From Chrysochromulina tobinii (Eukaryota; Haptophyta; Prymnesiales; Chrysochromulinaceae), in assembly GCA_001275005.1 (NCBI GenBank), contig JWZX01001908.1, forward strand, positions 1-13,661: a stretch of 13,661 nucleotides of DNA, written 5' to 3'. The position numbers and the translations under genes were made by a program. Below the pieces are notes generated by a model. That model was not told the origin of the DNA. It saw only the letters and a program-made list of their open reading frames with translations, and made no database searches. Positions 1-7,024 of the stretch are shown piece after piece (within the stretch, counting starts at the first letter, position 1; each line of letters starts with the position of its first letter).

Positions 1-1
1 G

Positions 2-79
2 CCGACCTGGGAACGCAGCGTCGAGATCATGAAGGACCGCGCGTCGAGCATGGAACGGGCGCCGAGCGAGCGCCACTGA
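2..79 (+). CDS. possible C-terminal end of an upstream protein (partial)
   Basis: Frame 2 is open from the window edge to a TGA at 77-79 and gives 25 residues, beginning PTWERSVEIMKDRASS and ending in ERH. The mix of charged and hydrophobic residues looks more like a helical protein tail than the other two frames. Frame 3 stops early at about position 34, and frame 1 runs into the foldback DNA before stopping near 141. The fragment is too short to assign a family. It could equally be chance open sequence, so this is only a suggestion that a + strand gene ends here. Confidence 0.3.
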   Translation, partial: PTWERSVEIMKDRASSMERAPSERH

Positions 80-100
80 CGCTGGGCTACTGCCGGTACA

Positions 101-208
101 GTAAAAAGACCGGGGGGAGCCGGGACACACATACCGGGTAGGACACGCGGACGCACGGACGCACTGTACCGGGGGTGTGTGTCCCGGCTCACCCCGGTGC
201 CTTTTTAC
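101..208. repeat. imperfect inverted repeat (foldback) upstream of the exportin gene
   Basis: Bases 101-131 pair with 176-208 around a 44-base loop. The core, GCCGGGACACAC at 119-130 against GTGTGTCCCGGC at 177-188, is perfect. The stem extends outward through the C/G runs and the AAAAA/TTTTT tracts, with one mismatch (116/191) and one 2-base bulge (199-200). The loop has short GGACGCAC-like repeats (about 145-164). It lies between the putative upstream gene end and the exportin start. It might be a small non-autonomous element or a transcription terminator/5'-UTR structure; the sequence does not decide. Confidence 0.75.
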
Positions 209-232
209 CGGCTCCCCCGGTGCCTTTTTACC
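186..232. repeat. tandem duplication of a 23-24 bp unit
   Basis: 186-209 and 210-232 are two adjacent copies of GGCTC(A)CCCCGGTGCC followed by TTTTTACC, differing by one base and one indel. The first copy is the outer part of the right arm of the foldback at 101-208, so that arm has been duplicated once. The reverse-complement core CGGTAAAAAG also occurs at 9593-9602. Confidence 0.75.
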
Positions 233-376
233 GTTTAGAGCCGTCTTGGGCGCCTTGACGAACAGCCACGAACGGTACCTCCAGCTTCCTGCCGGCAGAT
301 GCAACGGAGTGGGGGCGAAGAACTTTACATTCACACTCATTCATAGATCACACCGACCGCGCGCTCCTTGGCGACG

Positions 377-3300
377 ATGCAGGCTCCTGATCCTATCGTC
401 GCGCTTGTGCAGCAGGCGATGCACGAGCTCCACGCGCCTTCGACGGCCGAGCCACGGCGGCGCGAGCTGCAGGCAGTGCTGCACCGCGAGCGCGAGCGCG
501 CGGCGTCGACTCCCGAGCTCCGGGCCGTGTGGCGTGGCGTGATCGGCGGCGGCGGCAGCTCGACGCAGGACGAGCTGCTATTGTGGTTTGCGCTCTCTTG
601 CATCAGTTCATCGCTCGCGGACGCGGGCGGCCCTTCGATCGCAGCCGACGAGCGCTTGCACCTCAAGGCCTCCCTGCAGGCGCTGCTGCTCGGGCCGGCG
701 GCTGCGTCGGTTCCCGTGTCGTCACGCAGCAAGGGCGAGCTGCTGCTGGCGCAGCTGGCGCGCGTGGCGTGGCCCGCGGAGGAGCCCACGCTGCTGCACG
801 AGATGCTCGCGCTCCTTCGGCAGCCGGGCCCAACGCGCAGCCTGGGCGCTCGGCTGCTGTCCGCGGTGGTGGACGAGTTTGGCGCTCGTCCCGGCGAGAG
901 GCCAAGCGTGCAGGCGACGCGGCAGGAGGCGCTGCTCGCCTTCTTGCCCGACGCGCACGCGGCCCTCACGGAAGCGCTCCACAGCGAGGCGGCCAGTGCC
1001 GGCACGCCCGGCGCGACGCCGTGCCTGGACGCGAGCCGAGCGCTTCTGAGCTTTGGCCGAGTGCGCGACGGCGCATCGACGGGCGCACGCGCGTTCACCG
1101 AGGCGGAAGTACGCTCGGCGCCTCTGCTGCTTCGGGCGGTGGCGGTGCACCTCGTACCGCGCGCACCGGCGCGCGACGCGCAAGCGGCGATCGCCGCGCT
1201 CGGCGTCGTCTCTGAGCTTTGTGAGCTCAAAGACCCGCAGTGCGCGGCGCTGCTCGCGCCGCTTGTGCCGCCGCTCGTCGCAAGTGTTCAGCAGCTGGCG
1301 AGTGCGCCGATGCCGCCGTTTGGTCTTGACGAGGACGCGCTCGACGACCTCGAGAATGCCCTGTGCTACGCGTGCGAGCCTCTGTACGGCTGGCTCCTCG
1401 GTCCGCACCTCGCCATGCCCGCGGCCGTACAGCCCCTGCTGGCGGCCTTGTGGACGCACTCGCTGCGCGCGTCGCCGACGCAGCTTCGTCGATGCGTGGC
1501 GCTTTCGGAGGCGGTGCTCGACAGGGCGCTTGCGCAGGAGGCGCTCGAGAGTGCTCACGAGGGCGGCTTGCACCGTGTGCCGAGTCAGCTGGCCGAGGCG
1601 CTGCTGCCGTGCGCTCGCGCCCTCGTTGAGTGGCTGCTGCTCAGCCGCTCCGCTCCCGCTGCCAATGCGTTCGCAGAGGAGGCGCTCGAGACGGCGGATG
1701 CGGCGTCGGCCAGGGCGGCGGAGGAGGCCGATGGCGGCGCGCACGCGCTCGCTCTTGCGGCGCTTGCCGTGCGAGCGCTGGCGGGTGGCAGCAGTGGGGA
1801 TGACGACGCCGAGGGGGCCGATGGCGGCGCGTCGGCGGTGGGCGGCTTCCACCGACGCCGGGAGGGCGAGGAGGCGGAGGAGGGCCTCGAGGGCTTCGTG
1901 AGCGATGTGCGGCTGCTCCTCTGCCGCATGGCCTCCTTCCACGGCGCCGCCGTCCTCACCTTCCTCTCCGAGGTGCTCACCATGCTCCTCGCGCAACTGC
2001 CCGGTGCGCTCAGCACGGCGCGTCCCACGGATTCGTGCCCGTCGAGGTACCACGTGGCGCTCGACGTGGGCACGCTGGCGGGGCTGCTAGCGGCGGCGCT
2101 GCCCGCGGCGACCGCGGCGAGCGCCGACCCGCTCAGCAGCCTGCCCATTGCCGCCGTGTGCCAAATGCTCCTCCAGCCTCTCGAGGGACCCGCGCCCGAC
2201 ACGGCGCGCTCGCCGGAGGCATGCCACGTGGAGCTTTCTCTCCTCTACCCCTTGTCTGAGCTGTGCGCCGTGCTGGGCGCGGCGCTTGGCGAGCCGGTAG
2301 GCAGCGCCGGGGCCGCGCGCGCGCCCTCGGAGCAGGAGGCCATCGAGCAGGCCCTCGCTCGCGGGGTGACTGCGCTGCTCGGTCGTACTACCGCGTTGCT
2401 TTCGCGCGGTGCGGGCGGTGGCGTCGTGTGCCGCCCCGCCGCCTCGCTCCTCCTGGAGATTGCGTCTCGCCGGTGGCCCGAGGCGGTGCACCGCGCGGGC
2501 GGCTTGCACCGACTTGCGAGCCTCGGCGGCGGCAACGTGGGTGCCCACGCCGTTGCCGCCAACATTCCCCAGAGCTGCTGGCCCACACTCTTTGCGGCGG
2601 TCACGTCGGCGCTGCTCATGCCACCGCGTGGGCTGAGTGCCTCCGTGTACCTCGGGAGCTTCCTCGGAGCGCCGCAGCAGACGGCGCTCCGGGAGATGAT
2701 CGAGTCGATCGTGGCACCGCTGCGCGCGCCGCCGCTGCCGCCCGTACCAGTCTCGCCGCCGCCGTCGGCCGTGTTGATGGGGGCAGTGAATGCAATGGGA
2801 GGCGTTGGTGTCGTCCAGCTACCCAGCCTGCCCGAGCGGGGCGGCCATCCCGCACTCCCACCGGCCGTCGCGGACGCCATCAACGGACAGATCAATCATG
2901 CACTCGGGCCCCCTCTCGCGTGCGTCTGCGCGATCGTAACGTCGATGCGCGACGCACCGCGCGAGGTGCGCGACGCACTCGACGGCGCCATGGCCGCCTC
3001 GGAGCTCCACCTGGTGCTCCAACGGCTGCTCGGCACCCTGCACGGGCTCCGGCCGCCGCCGCTCATTGCGCTCGCCGCAACGCTCTGGCTCGTGCATGCC
3101 CTGACGGCCGCAGTGAGCGGCGGTTGGGGAGGCGCCGACGCGGCGCACTGGGCCCTCCAAGGCGCGCTCCAGTCTATGGGACTCGTGCTCGGCGGTGGCG
3201 GCGGTGGCGGCGGTGGCGGCAGTAGTCGGGCGGCCAAAGCGCAGTCCGAGGCGGTCCTCGAAGCTTCTCTAGAGCTCGTGCATGCAGCCGCCCGACTGCG

Positions 3301-4057
3301 CGCCGCGCCCGCTGCGAGTGCGCGTACCGTGGGCACCATCCTCGATGCATGCGGTCCGGAGCGACTCGGCGCTCTCCTCGCGCCCTCAGCCAGCGTGCCT
3401 GAAGACATGCGCCTCTCCCCTCCGCGGCGCGAGCAGCTCATGCGGGTCGCGTCCGCGCTCCTCTCGTCGCAGTGGAAGGCTCTGATGGCAGACGAGGTAC
3501 GGCTCAGTAGCGTGATGGGGCTGCTCGCCGCCGGGCTCAGCCAGCCCTCGGACCTGCCCGCCGCACGCCAAGCCCTCCAGACCATCGTCCAGCTACATGA
3601 GCGTTGGGCGAGCGGCGGTGCCGTCGGCGTCGTCAAGGCGGCGCTCGCCGTGGGTAGCGGCGCCGGCGGCGGGCCGACGGCTGCGCAGCTCGAGCACGCG
3701 CTCCAGCTGCGCTGCCTCATCCTGCAGGCGCGCCTCGAGCCCTCGCTCGAGACTCTCCATGAGGATGCAACCGACGCGCTGCATGCGGCCCTCACAGCCG
3801 AGGCCCGCCGCACCGCACCCGACGCAACGGACGCGCTCGGCGCACAGGTGAGTGCGAGCTTCTGGCAGCTGACAGCGCGCTGCCTGAGCGCTGAGCGCTG
3901 GCTTGCACAGGAGCACGCGCAGCGGCTCCTCGCCGAGCACGCGCAAGCCGAGGTGGGCGACCGGCCGAGCTTCCAGCGCACGCTCACCCGCCTCGCAAGC
4001 GCGGTCGCCTTCCTACGCATGGAGGCAGCTCATGCGGAGCGTGGGTGGGGTCTGTAG
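377..4057 (+). CDS. XPO6: exportin-6-like importin-beta family karyopherin
   Basis: Single-exon, 1226-residue protein; exportin-6 proteins are around 1100 residues. Start: an in-frame TAG at 344-346 lies upstream and the first in-frame ATG is 377. The N-terminal third follows the karyopherin pattern: a hydrophobic helix LLWFALSCISSSL (68-80), RSKGELLLAQLARVAWP (117-133), which corresponds to the family's R-N-K-L...I...DWP segment, and LLSAVVDEF (160-168) followed by R-P-S-V-Q-A-T-R-Q-E, like the exportin-6 S-E-E-L...S-V-A-R-K-E-E-L stretch. The extreme C-terminus has DRPSFQRTLTRLASAVAFLR (1195-1214), matching the exportin-6 C-terminal D-L-P-S-F motif. Exportin-6 carries actin-profilin out of the nucleus with RanGTP. 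Features unlike typical family members are an Ala/Asp/Glu-rich insertion (about 440-500) and ten glycines (939-948) encoded by GGN repeats at 3191-3220. Another exportin subfamily is possible, but both ends fit exportin-6 best. Confidence 0.8.
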   Translation: MQAPDPIVALVQQAMHELHAPSTAEPRRRELQAVLHRERERAASTPELRAVWRGVIGGGGSSTQDELLLWFALSCISSSLADAGGPSIAADERLHLKASLQALLLGPAAASVPVSSRSKGELLLAQLARVAWPAEEPTLLHEMLALLRQPGPTRSLGARLLSAVVDEFGARPGERPSVQATRQEALLAFLPDAHAALTEALHSEAASAGTPGATPCLDASRALLSFGRVRDGASTGARAFTEAEVRSAPLLLRAVAVHLVPRAPARDAQAAIAALGVVSELCELKDPQCAALLAPLVPPLVASVQQLASAPMPPFGLDEDALDDLENALCYACEPLYGWLLGPHLAMPAAVQPLLAALWTHSLRASPTQLRRCVALSEAVLDRALAQEALESAHEGGLHRVPSQLAEALLPCARALVEWLLLSRSAPAANAFAEEALETADAASARAAEEADGGAHALALAALAVRALAGGSSGDDDAEGADGGASAVGGFHRRREGEEAEEGLEGFVSDVRLLLCRMASFHGAAVLTFLSEVLTMLLAQLPGALSTARPTDSCPSRYHVALDVGTLAGLLAAALPAATAASADPLSSLPIAAVCQMLLQPLEGPAPDTARSPEACHVELSLLYPLSELCAVLGAALGEPVGSAGAARAPSEQEAIEQALARGVTALLGRTTALLSRGAGGGVVCRPAASLLLEIASRRWPEAVHRAGGLHRLASLGGGNVGAHAVAANIPQSCWPTLFAAVTSALLMPPRGLSASVYLGSFLGAPQQTALREMIESIVAPLRAPPLPPVPVSPPPSAVLMGAVNAMGGVGVVQLPSLPERGGHPALPPAVADAINGQINHALGPPLACVCAIVTSMRDAPREVRDALDGAMAASELHLVLQRLLGTLHGLRPPPLIALAATLWLVHALTAAVSGGWGGADAAHWALQGALQSMGLVLGGGGGGGGGGSSRAAKAQSEAVLEASLELVHAAARLRAAPAASARTVGTILDACGPERLGALLAPSASVPEDMRLSPPRREQLMRVASALLSSQWKALMADEVRLSSVMGLLAAGLSQPSDLPAARQALQTIVQLHERWASGGAVGVVKAALAVGSGAGGGPTAAQLEHALQLRCLILQARLEPSLETLHEDATDALHAALTAEARRTAPDATDALGAQVSASFWQLTARCLSAERWLAQEHAQRLLAEHAQAEVGDRPSFQRTLTRLASAVAFLRMEAAHAERGWGL
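3191..3220 (+). repeat. GGC/GGT microsatellite encoding polyglycine
   Basis: Ten consecutive Gly codons (GGC/GGT mixture, hexamer GGCGGT/GGCGGC period) lie inside the exportin gene and probably form a flexible loop between HEAT repeats. It is in frame and a candidate length-variable site. Confidence 0.85.
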
Positions 4058-4081
4058 ACATTCGTGATTCGATGGTTGACT

Positions 4082-4156
4082 TAGTGCTGTGTTCAGTTCA
4101 GTTCAGTTACTCCATGAACTGAACTGAACTGAACTGAACTGAATGGTAGTGCTGTG
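4082..4156. repeat. foldback element flanked by 10-bp direct repeats
   Basis: Bases 4091-4108 (three and a half GTTCA units) are the exact reverse complement of 4117-4134, giving an 18-bp perfect stem with an 8-base loop (ACTCCATG). The right arm continues with further TGAAC units to 4143. The whole is bracketed by identical decamers TAGTGCTGTG at 4082-4091 and 4147-4156. Mismatches begin immediately on both sides, so the direct repeat is exactly 10 bp, as a target-site duplication would be. It lies 25 bp after the exportin stop codon, so it could alternatively act as a 3'-end hairpin. Confidence 0.8.
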
Positions 4157-4284
4157 ACGTATGTTCTGGAAAACGCGAAGACCGAAAACGCTCACGCTTC
4201 ACATGTGTTCGATCAAGTTGCGACAACTTTTTTTTGCATGCATGCGTTCTCGCATGAGCACAGGGACCAGCCAAGAGGCTTCGG

Positions 4285-4899
4285 ATGTCCGCCCTCAGCA
4301 TCGCGCCGCTCGTCACCCTGCACCACCAGCTGCAGGATGGCTTCCACCAGCAGAGCAGCCGGCTGCAGTCGGTGACGCTCCGCGTGCAGGAGGCCGAGCA
4401 GCGCGTCGCCGAGCTGCAGGCAGAGCTCCGCAGCGTGTCGCACGACATCGTTTTGTGTGAGAGTGCGCACCAGGACGCGGCCGCGGGCGTGGCCGTGCTG
4501 CGCGCGCGCGTCGATCACATCAACCGCTCCAACCAACTCATCGCAGACTTGGAGAAGCAGTCCCACACTCGCCACGCCGAGAAGCGCAAGGCATTCGAGC
4601 GACAGCTGCGCCAGCAGAATGAAGAAGTCTACGAGCAGCGGCGCGAACTCGAGGAGGCCAAGCGCGACGTCTTCCTCGATGACGTGGCGCAGCTCGTCTT
4701 CGCCCAAGAGCAGGCTTTCGTGCGCCTCCACGAGTCACTCACGTGCACCAGCCAGGACGAGGCCGATGCCATCTTCGACGAGGCTGACGCCGCGATTCGC
4801 GCCGACGAGGCCCTGCGCGGTCGCATCGATTCGAGCAAGGACGCCAAGCGCGTCTGTGCGGCACAGTCAGAGACTGATCGCAGCATGATGACGGTCTGA
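4285..4899 (+). CDS. small coiled-coil protein, family unknown
   Basis: 204-residue protein starting at ATG 4285. It is almost entirely predicted helix. Residues about 22-55 and 85-128 are rich in E, Q, R, K and A with regular hydrophobic spacing (for example RVQEAEQRVAELQAELRSV and NEEVYEQRRELEEAKRDV), which is classic coiled coil. A short acidic helical region with DEADAIFDEADAAIRADEA follows at 158-176. There is no signal peptide, membrane segment or catalytic motif. Upstream ATGs in another frame (for example 4254) precede the start and overlap it, which could lower translation or mean the 5' end is spliced. A cytoskeletal or ciliary role would be typical for such proteins but nothing here proves it. 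Confidence 0.75.
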   Translation: MSALSIAPLVTLHHQLQDGFHQQSSRLQSVTLRVQEAEQRVAELQAELRSVSHDIVLCESAHQDAAAGVAVLRARVDHINRSNQLIADLEKQSHTRHAEKRKAFERQLRQQNEEVYEQRRELEEAKRDVFLDDVAQLVFAQEQAFVRLHESLTCTSQDEADAIFDEADAAIRADEALRGRIDSSKDAKRVCAAQSETDRSMMTV

Positions 4900-5298
4900 T
4901 TTTCGTCACGCGGCGCCAGTAGCAGGGACTGCACCAGTCTGGGAACCCGTCGGGGGTGCGACTCGGTGCACGGCATAGACGAGTACAGAATCGGAGACGT
5001 GCCAGGTACCGTGCCAGGTCGGCGCGGTGCAGTGTCGCGTCCGCCCCGGGTGCGTCGACCATAAGACCAGTCATGACCGGCCCAGTGACTGGCACATAGG
5101 GTCGGGGTACCAATGCTAATCTTGAGGCGGGTTGAGCTAGGGTTGAGCGTAAAACGCTAGACTACTTGTCCTGGTACCAAATATGTTGGTAACGTAACAC
5201 GTCCACTAAACGTCCACCTCGAGTCTGCCTCTCGTCTGGCAATGCGCCTCTCCTAAGTCGAAGTAAGTTCGTAAGGAGCCCATGAACGCGAATTAGAT
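4900..5298. other. intergenic region between convergent genes
   Basis: About 400 bp between the 3' ends of the coiled-coil gene (+) and the EF-hand gene (-); the right half is visibly less GC-rich than the coding DNA. It holds only short structures: GTGCCAGGT twice (around 4999-5020), GGGTTGAGC twice (5129-5137 and 5140-5148), a small hairpin AGCGT-AAA-ACGCT (5146-5158), and GGTACC sites near 5006, 5106 and 5173. I see no coding frame, tRNA or rRNA. The hairpin could lie in either 3' UTR. Confidence 0.6.
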
Positions 5299-6141
5299 TT
5301 AGCAGGCAATCGCCGCCGAGTTCGTCGGAACCGTAGGCGCGCATCGGCCGCTCGCTAGGGACTGCTTCTTGCGATTTCGAACCGCCGATTCTCCTGTGAT
5401 GGCTGCTGCTGACGCAGATCCCGCCTTGGCCATCGCCCCATGTTGCGGAGAACGCCCACCGCTGAGCCAGTCGCGTCGCGAGCGCCCTACCAGCCAGCGG
5501 CAGGCCAGGTAGCAGAAGATGCCAGCGAGGCAGCCCACAATGGTCACGGGTACGGCGCCAATTGCTGCCCCGACGGCGGCGCCGGCCGTCGCTGCTCGGA
5601 CCTCGGCACGCGTGAGCACGCCGTCACCGTCGCTGTCGATGTGGTTGAGAACCACGTCGATGTCAATATCCTGGTGCGCGACGTCCTGATGCGGCACGCG
5701 CCGGATCTCATCGACGATTTCACCGACGTGCGGCGCGATCTGCGAGTGCAAGTCGTGCGGCCCTGCAGGCATGCTGGACCTGAGTGGAACCTCATCATCC
5801 AGCTCCTTGAGGGCGCGCTCGTACTGCGCGGTGAGCTCAGCGCGGCGGGCGTTGCGTTCATTGGCGAGCATGACATCGATGGATGCAACCTGCTGGAGCA
5901 GCGCTTGGCGTGTGCGCATCAGCTCTGCGGTGCGATTCGCTGCCGGCAGCGCGGCCGCTGCTGCTGGCATCATGAAGTCCACCGGAGGAGGAGGCGGCGA
6001 CCATCGGCTGCCTTTTGGAGTGGTGGCGGCTGCCATCGTAATGGGCATGCGTTGCTGCTGTCGAGGCACCGGCTGCGAGAAGAGGCGGCGGCCATGAGGC
6101 GCTGCGAGGGCGACGAGCGCGAGAAAGAGCGCGAAGACCAT
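5299..6141 (-). CDS. signal-peptide, EF-hand, single-pass membrane protein
   Basis: 280-residue protein read from ATG 6141 to TAA 5301-5299. In order: a hydrophobic N-terminus MVFALFLALVALAAPHG (signal peptide or anchor); a Pro/Ala-rich stretch with six consecutive Pro-type residues (about 49-53); a helical coiled-coil-like region (72-118); one canonical EF-hand loop DSDGDGVLTRAE (169-180) with Asp at 1, 3 and 5, Thr at 9 and Glu at 12, so it should bind Ca2+; a Gly/Ala-rich hydrophobic segment (about 187-215) with VPVTIVGCLAGIFCYLACRW; then a basic, Ser/Ala-rich tail. The likely topology puts the Ca2+ site on the lumenal or outer side next to the membrane, with a cytosolic tail. It shares a 128-bp divergent gap with the ALR gene. 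I recognise no named family. Confidence 0.8.
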   Translation of the reverse strand: MVFALFLALVALAAPHGRRLFSQPVPRQQQRMPITMAAATTPKGSRWSPPPPPVDFMMPAAAAALPAANRTAELMRTRQALLQQVASIDVMLANERNARRAELTAQYERALKELDDEVPLRSSMPAGPHDLHSQIAPHVGEIVDEIRRVPHQDVAHQDIDIDVVLNHIDSDGDGVLTRAEVRAATAGAAVGAAIGAVPVTIVGCLAGIFCYLACRWLVGRSRRDWLSGGRSPQHGAMAKAGSASAAAITGESAVRNRKKQSLASGRCAPTVPTNSAAIAC

Positions 6142-6269
6142 GTTTTGACAATCGTGGTGTGAACTGGACCTCAGAAGATTTTGAGATGTGTTCCCATCGA
6201 TGCCGACTGTGTGAACTGTCTACAGAAACTTGAGTTTTCTTGAGTTGCCTTGAACATCTTTTGACTTTG
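6142..6269. promoter_or_regulatory. short divergent intergenic region (shared promoter by position)
   Basis: Only 128 bp separate the ATGs of two divergently read genes (EF-hand protein and ALR), so their 5' UTRs and core promoters must lie here or overlap the coding sequences. It is noticeably AT-richer than its surroundings, with short repeats of TTGAGTT/CTTGA near 6230-6255. No TATA box is evident. The call rests on position, not on a recognised element. Confidence 0.45.
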
Positions 6270-6770
6270 ATGGCCGCGAAGGCTCCTCCATGCGCCGAGC
6301 GCGTGTGCTCGTCAAAGGCAGACGCGATGCGCAAGATGTTTGAGCAAACTGGCAAGCCGGCACCTGTTGCAACCGTGCTTGCCACCTCCTCGGGAGCCGG
6401 GCCGTGCCCACCAGATCGCGACGAACTCGGCCGACACAGCTGGACGCTGCTACACACGCTCGCTGCCTACTTTCCTGATCAGCCGACGGCAGACGAGTCC
6501 AAAGCGGCCGTAGGCTTTGTCCATGCACTGGGCATACTGTATCCGTGCAGCCACTGCGCCGCCGATCTTCGTGAGAGCATGGCGGAGAACCCACCAAAGG
6601 CAGGCTCTCGAGCAGAGCTCAGCGTGTGGTTGTGTGAAGCGCACAACCGTGTCAATCGCGCACTGGGCAAGCCTGTCTTCTCGTGCGCATTGGCCGACCT
6701 CGATGAGCGGTGGCGCACCGGCGGCAAGCATTGCGACGAGACCACACTGGCAGCGGAACGTGAGCCCTGA
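6270..6770 (+). CDS. ERV1: Erv1/ALR FAD-linked sulfhydryl oxidase
   Basis: 166 residues from ATG 6270; in-frame codons upstream contain no other ATG. The Erv/ALR domain fills residues 45-157: CPPDRDELGRHSWTLLHTLA (46-65), the active-site C93-S-H-C96 in YPCSHCAADLRE beside the flavin, the AHNRVNRALGKP FAD-binding helix region (125-135), the C122/C139 pair (16 residues between, as in the family) and DERWRTG. C46 and C155 match the intersubunit disulfide pair of human ALR. The family reoxidises Mia40 in the mitochondrial intermembrane space, passing electrons to cytochrome c or O2. The N-terminal shuttle pair here is C8/C13 (CX4C) rather than the CX2C of yeast and human. There is no cleavable presequence, as expected for this family. 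Confidence 0.95.
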   Translation: MAAKAPPCAERVCSSKADAMRKMFEQTGKPAPVATVLATSSGAGPCPPDRDELGRHSWTLLHTLAAYFPDQPTADESKAAVGFVHALGILYPCSHCAADLRESMAENPPKAGSRAELSVWLCEAHNRVNRALGKPVFSCALADLDERWRTGGKHCDETTLAAEREP

Positions 6771-7024
6771 GTATGTGCCCGTGTTGTGCACTTTCCCAGT
6801 GCCGCGAACAAGGGGGGGCCCATGTTGATAAGGCCGTTACAGCTAAGCACGTGTGTTTTTTACATGTGAGTCCTCGTCTGTGTCTCTGCGCACGCACACC
6901 GCGCACGACTCGCGCTTGTGGGCTTGAGACATGACTGCGTCACACAGATTATCGACGTCGGACGAAGTTATGGTAAGCGATTTGGCTTTTGGGCGGCGCG
7001 TGCCGTGCGAATTCAAGTGTGCCA
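6771..7024. other. intergenic region between convergent genes
   Basis: 254 bp between the ALR stop codon and the SnoaL-like gene stop codon. I see no ORF with coding character, RNA gene or strong repeat; a G7-C3 run at 6814-6823 is the only conspicuous feature. Confidence 0.5.

Noticed and set aside
368-376. TTG at 368 as the exportin start
   Set aside because: Nuclear genes of eukaryotes start at ATG; an ATG lies nine bases downstream in frame. The same reasoning moves the ALR start from 6240 to 6270 and the Pro-rich protein start from 9700 to 9727.
722-2053. Long antisense reading frame (443 codons) opposite the exportin gene, with others at 337-1230 and 2896-4020
   Set aside because: These are Arg/Ala/Ser-rich translations with no domain pattern, which is what GC-rich third positions produce on the opposite strand. 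The + strand frame has karyopherin motifs at both ends.
4161-4460. Alternative plus-strand frame of 99 codons overlapping the coiled-coil gene start
   Set aside because: Its composition is Pro/Arg/Ala-rich and it ends inside the coiled-coil frame, which is much more protein-like. It may act as an overlapping upstream ORF, but not as a gene.
4285-4899. Resemblance of the coiled-coil protein to animal CCDC-type proteins
   Set aside because: The similarity is only generic heptad composition; no specific motif supports naming a family.
4900-5298. Possible tRNA or small RNA gene in the convergent gap
   Set aside because: No T-arm GGTTCRANYCC-like motif or cloverleaf could be built; only short hairpins are present.
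5440-6162. Plus-strand frame of 240 codons across the EF-hand gene
   Set aside because: It is the complement of a gene with signal peptide, EF-hand loop and TM segment; the plus-strand translation has no such organisation.
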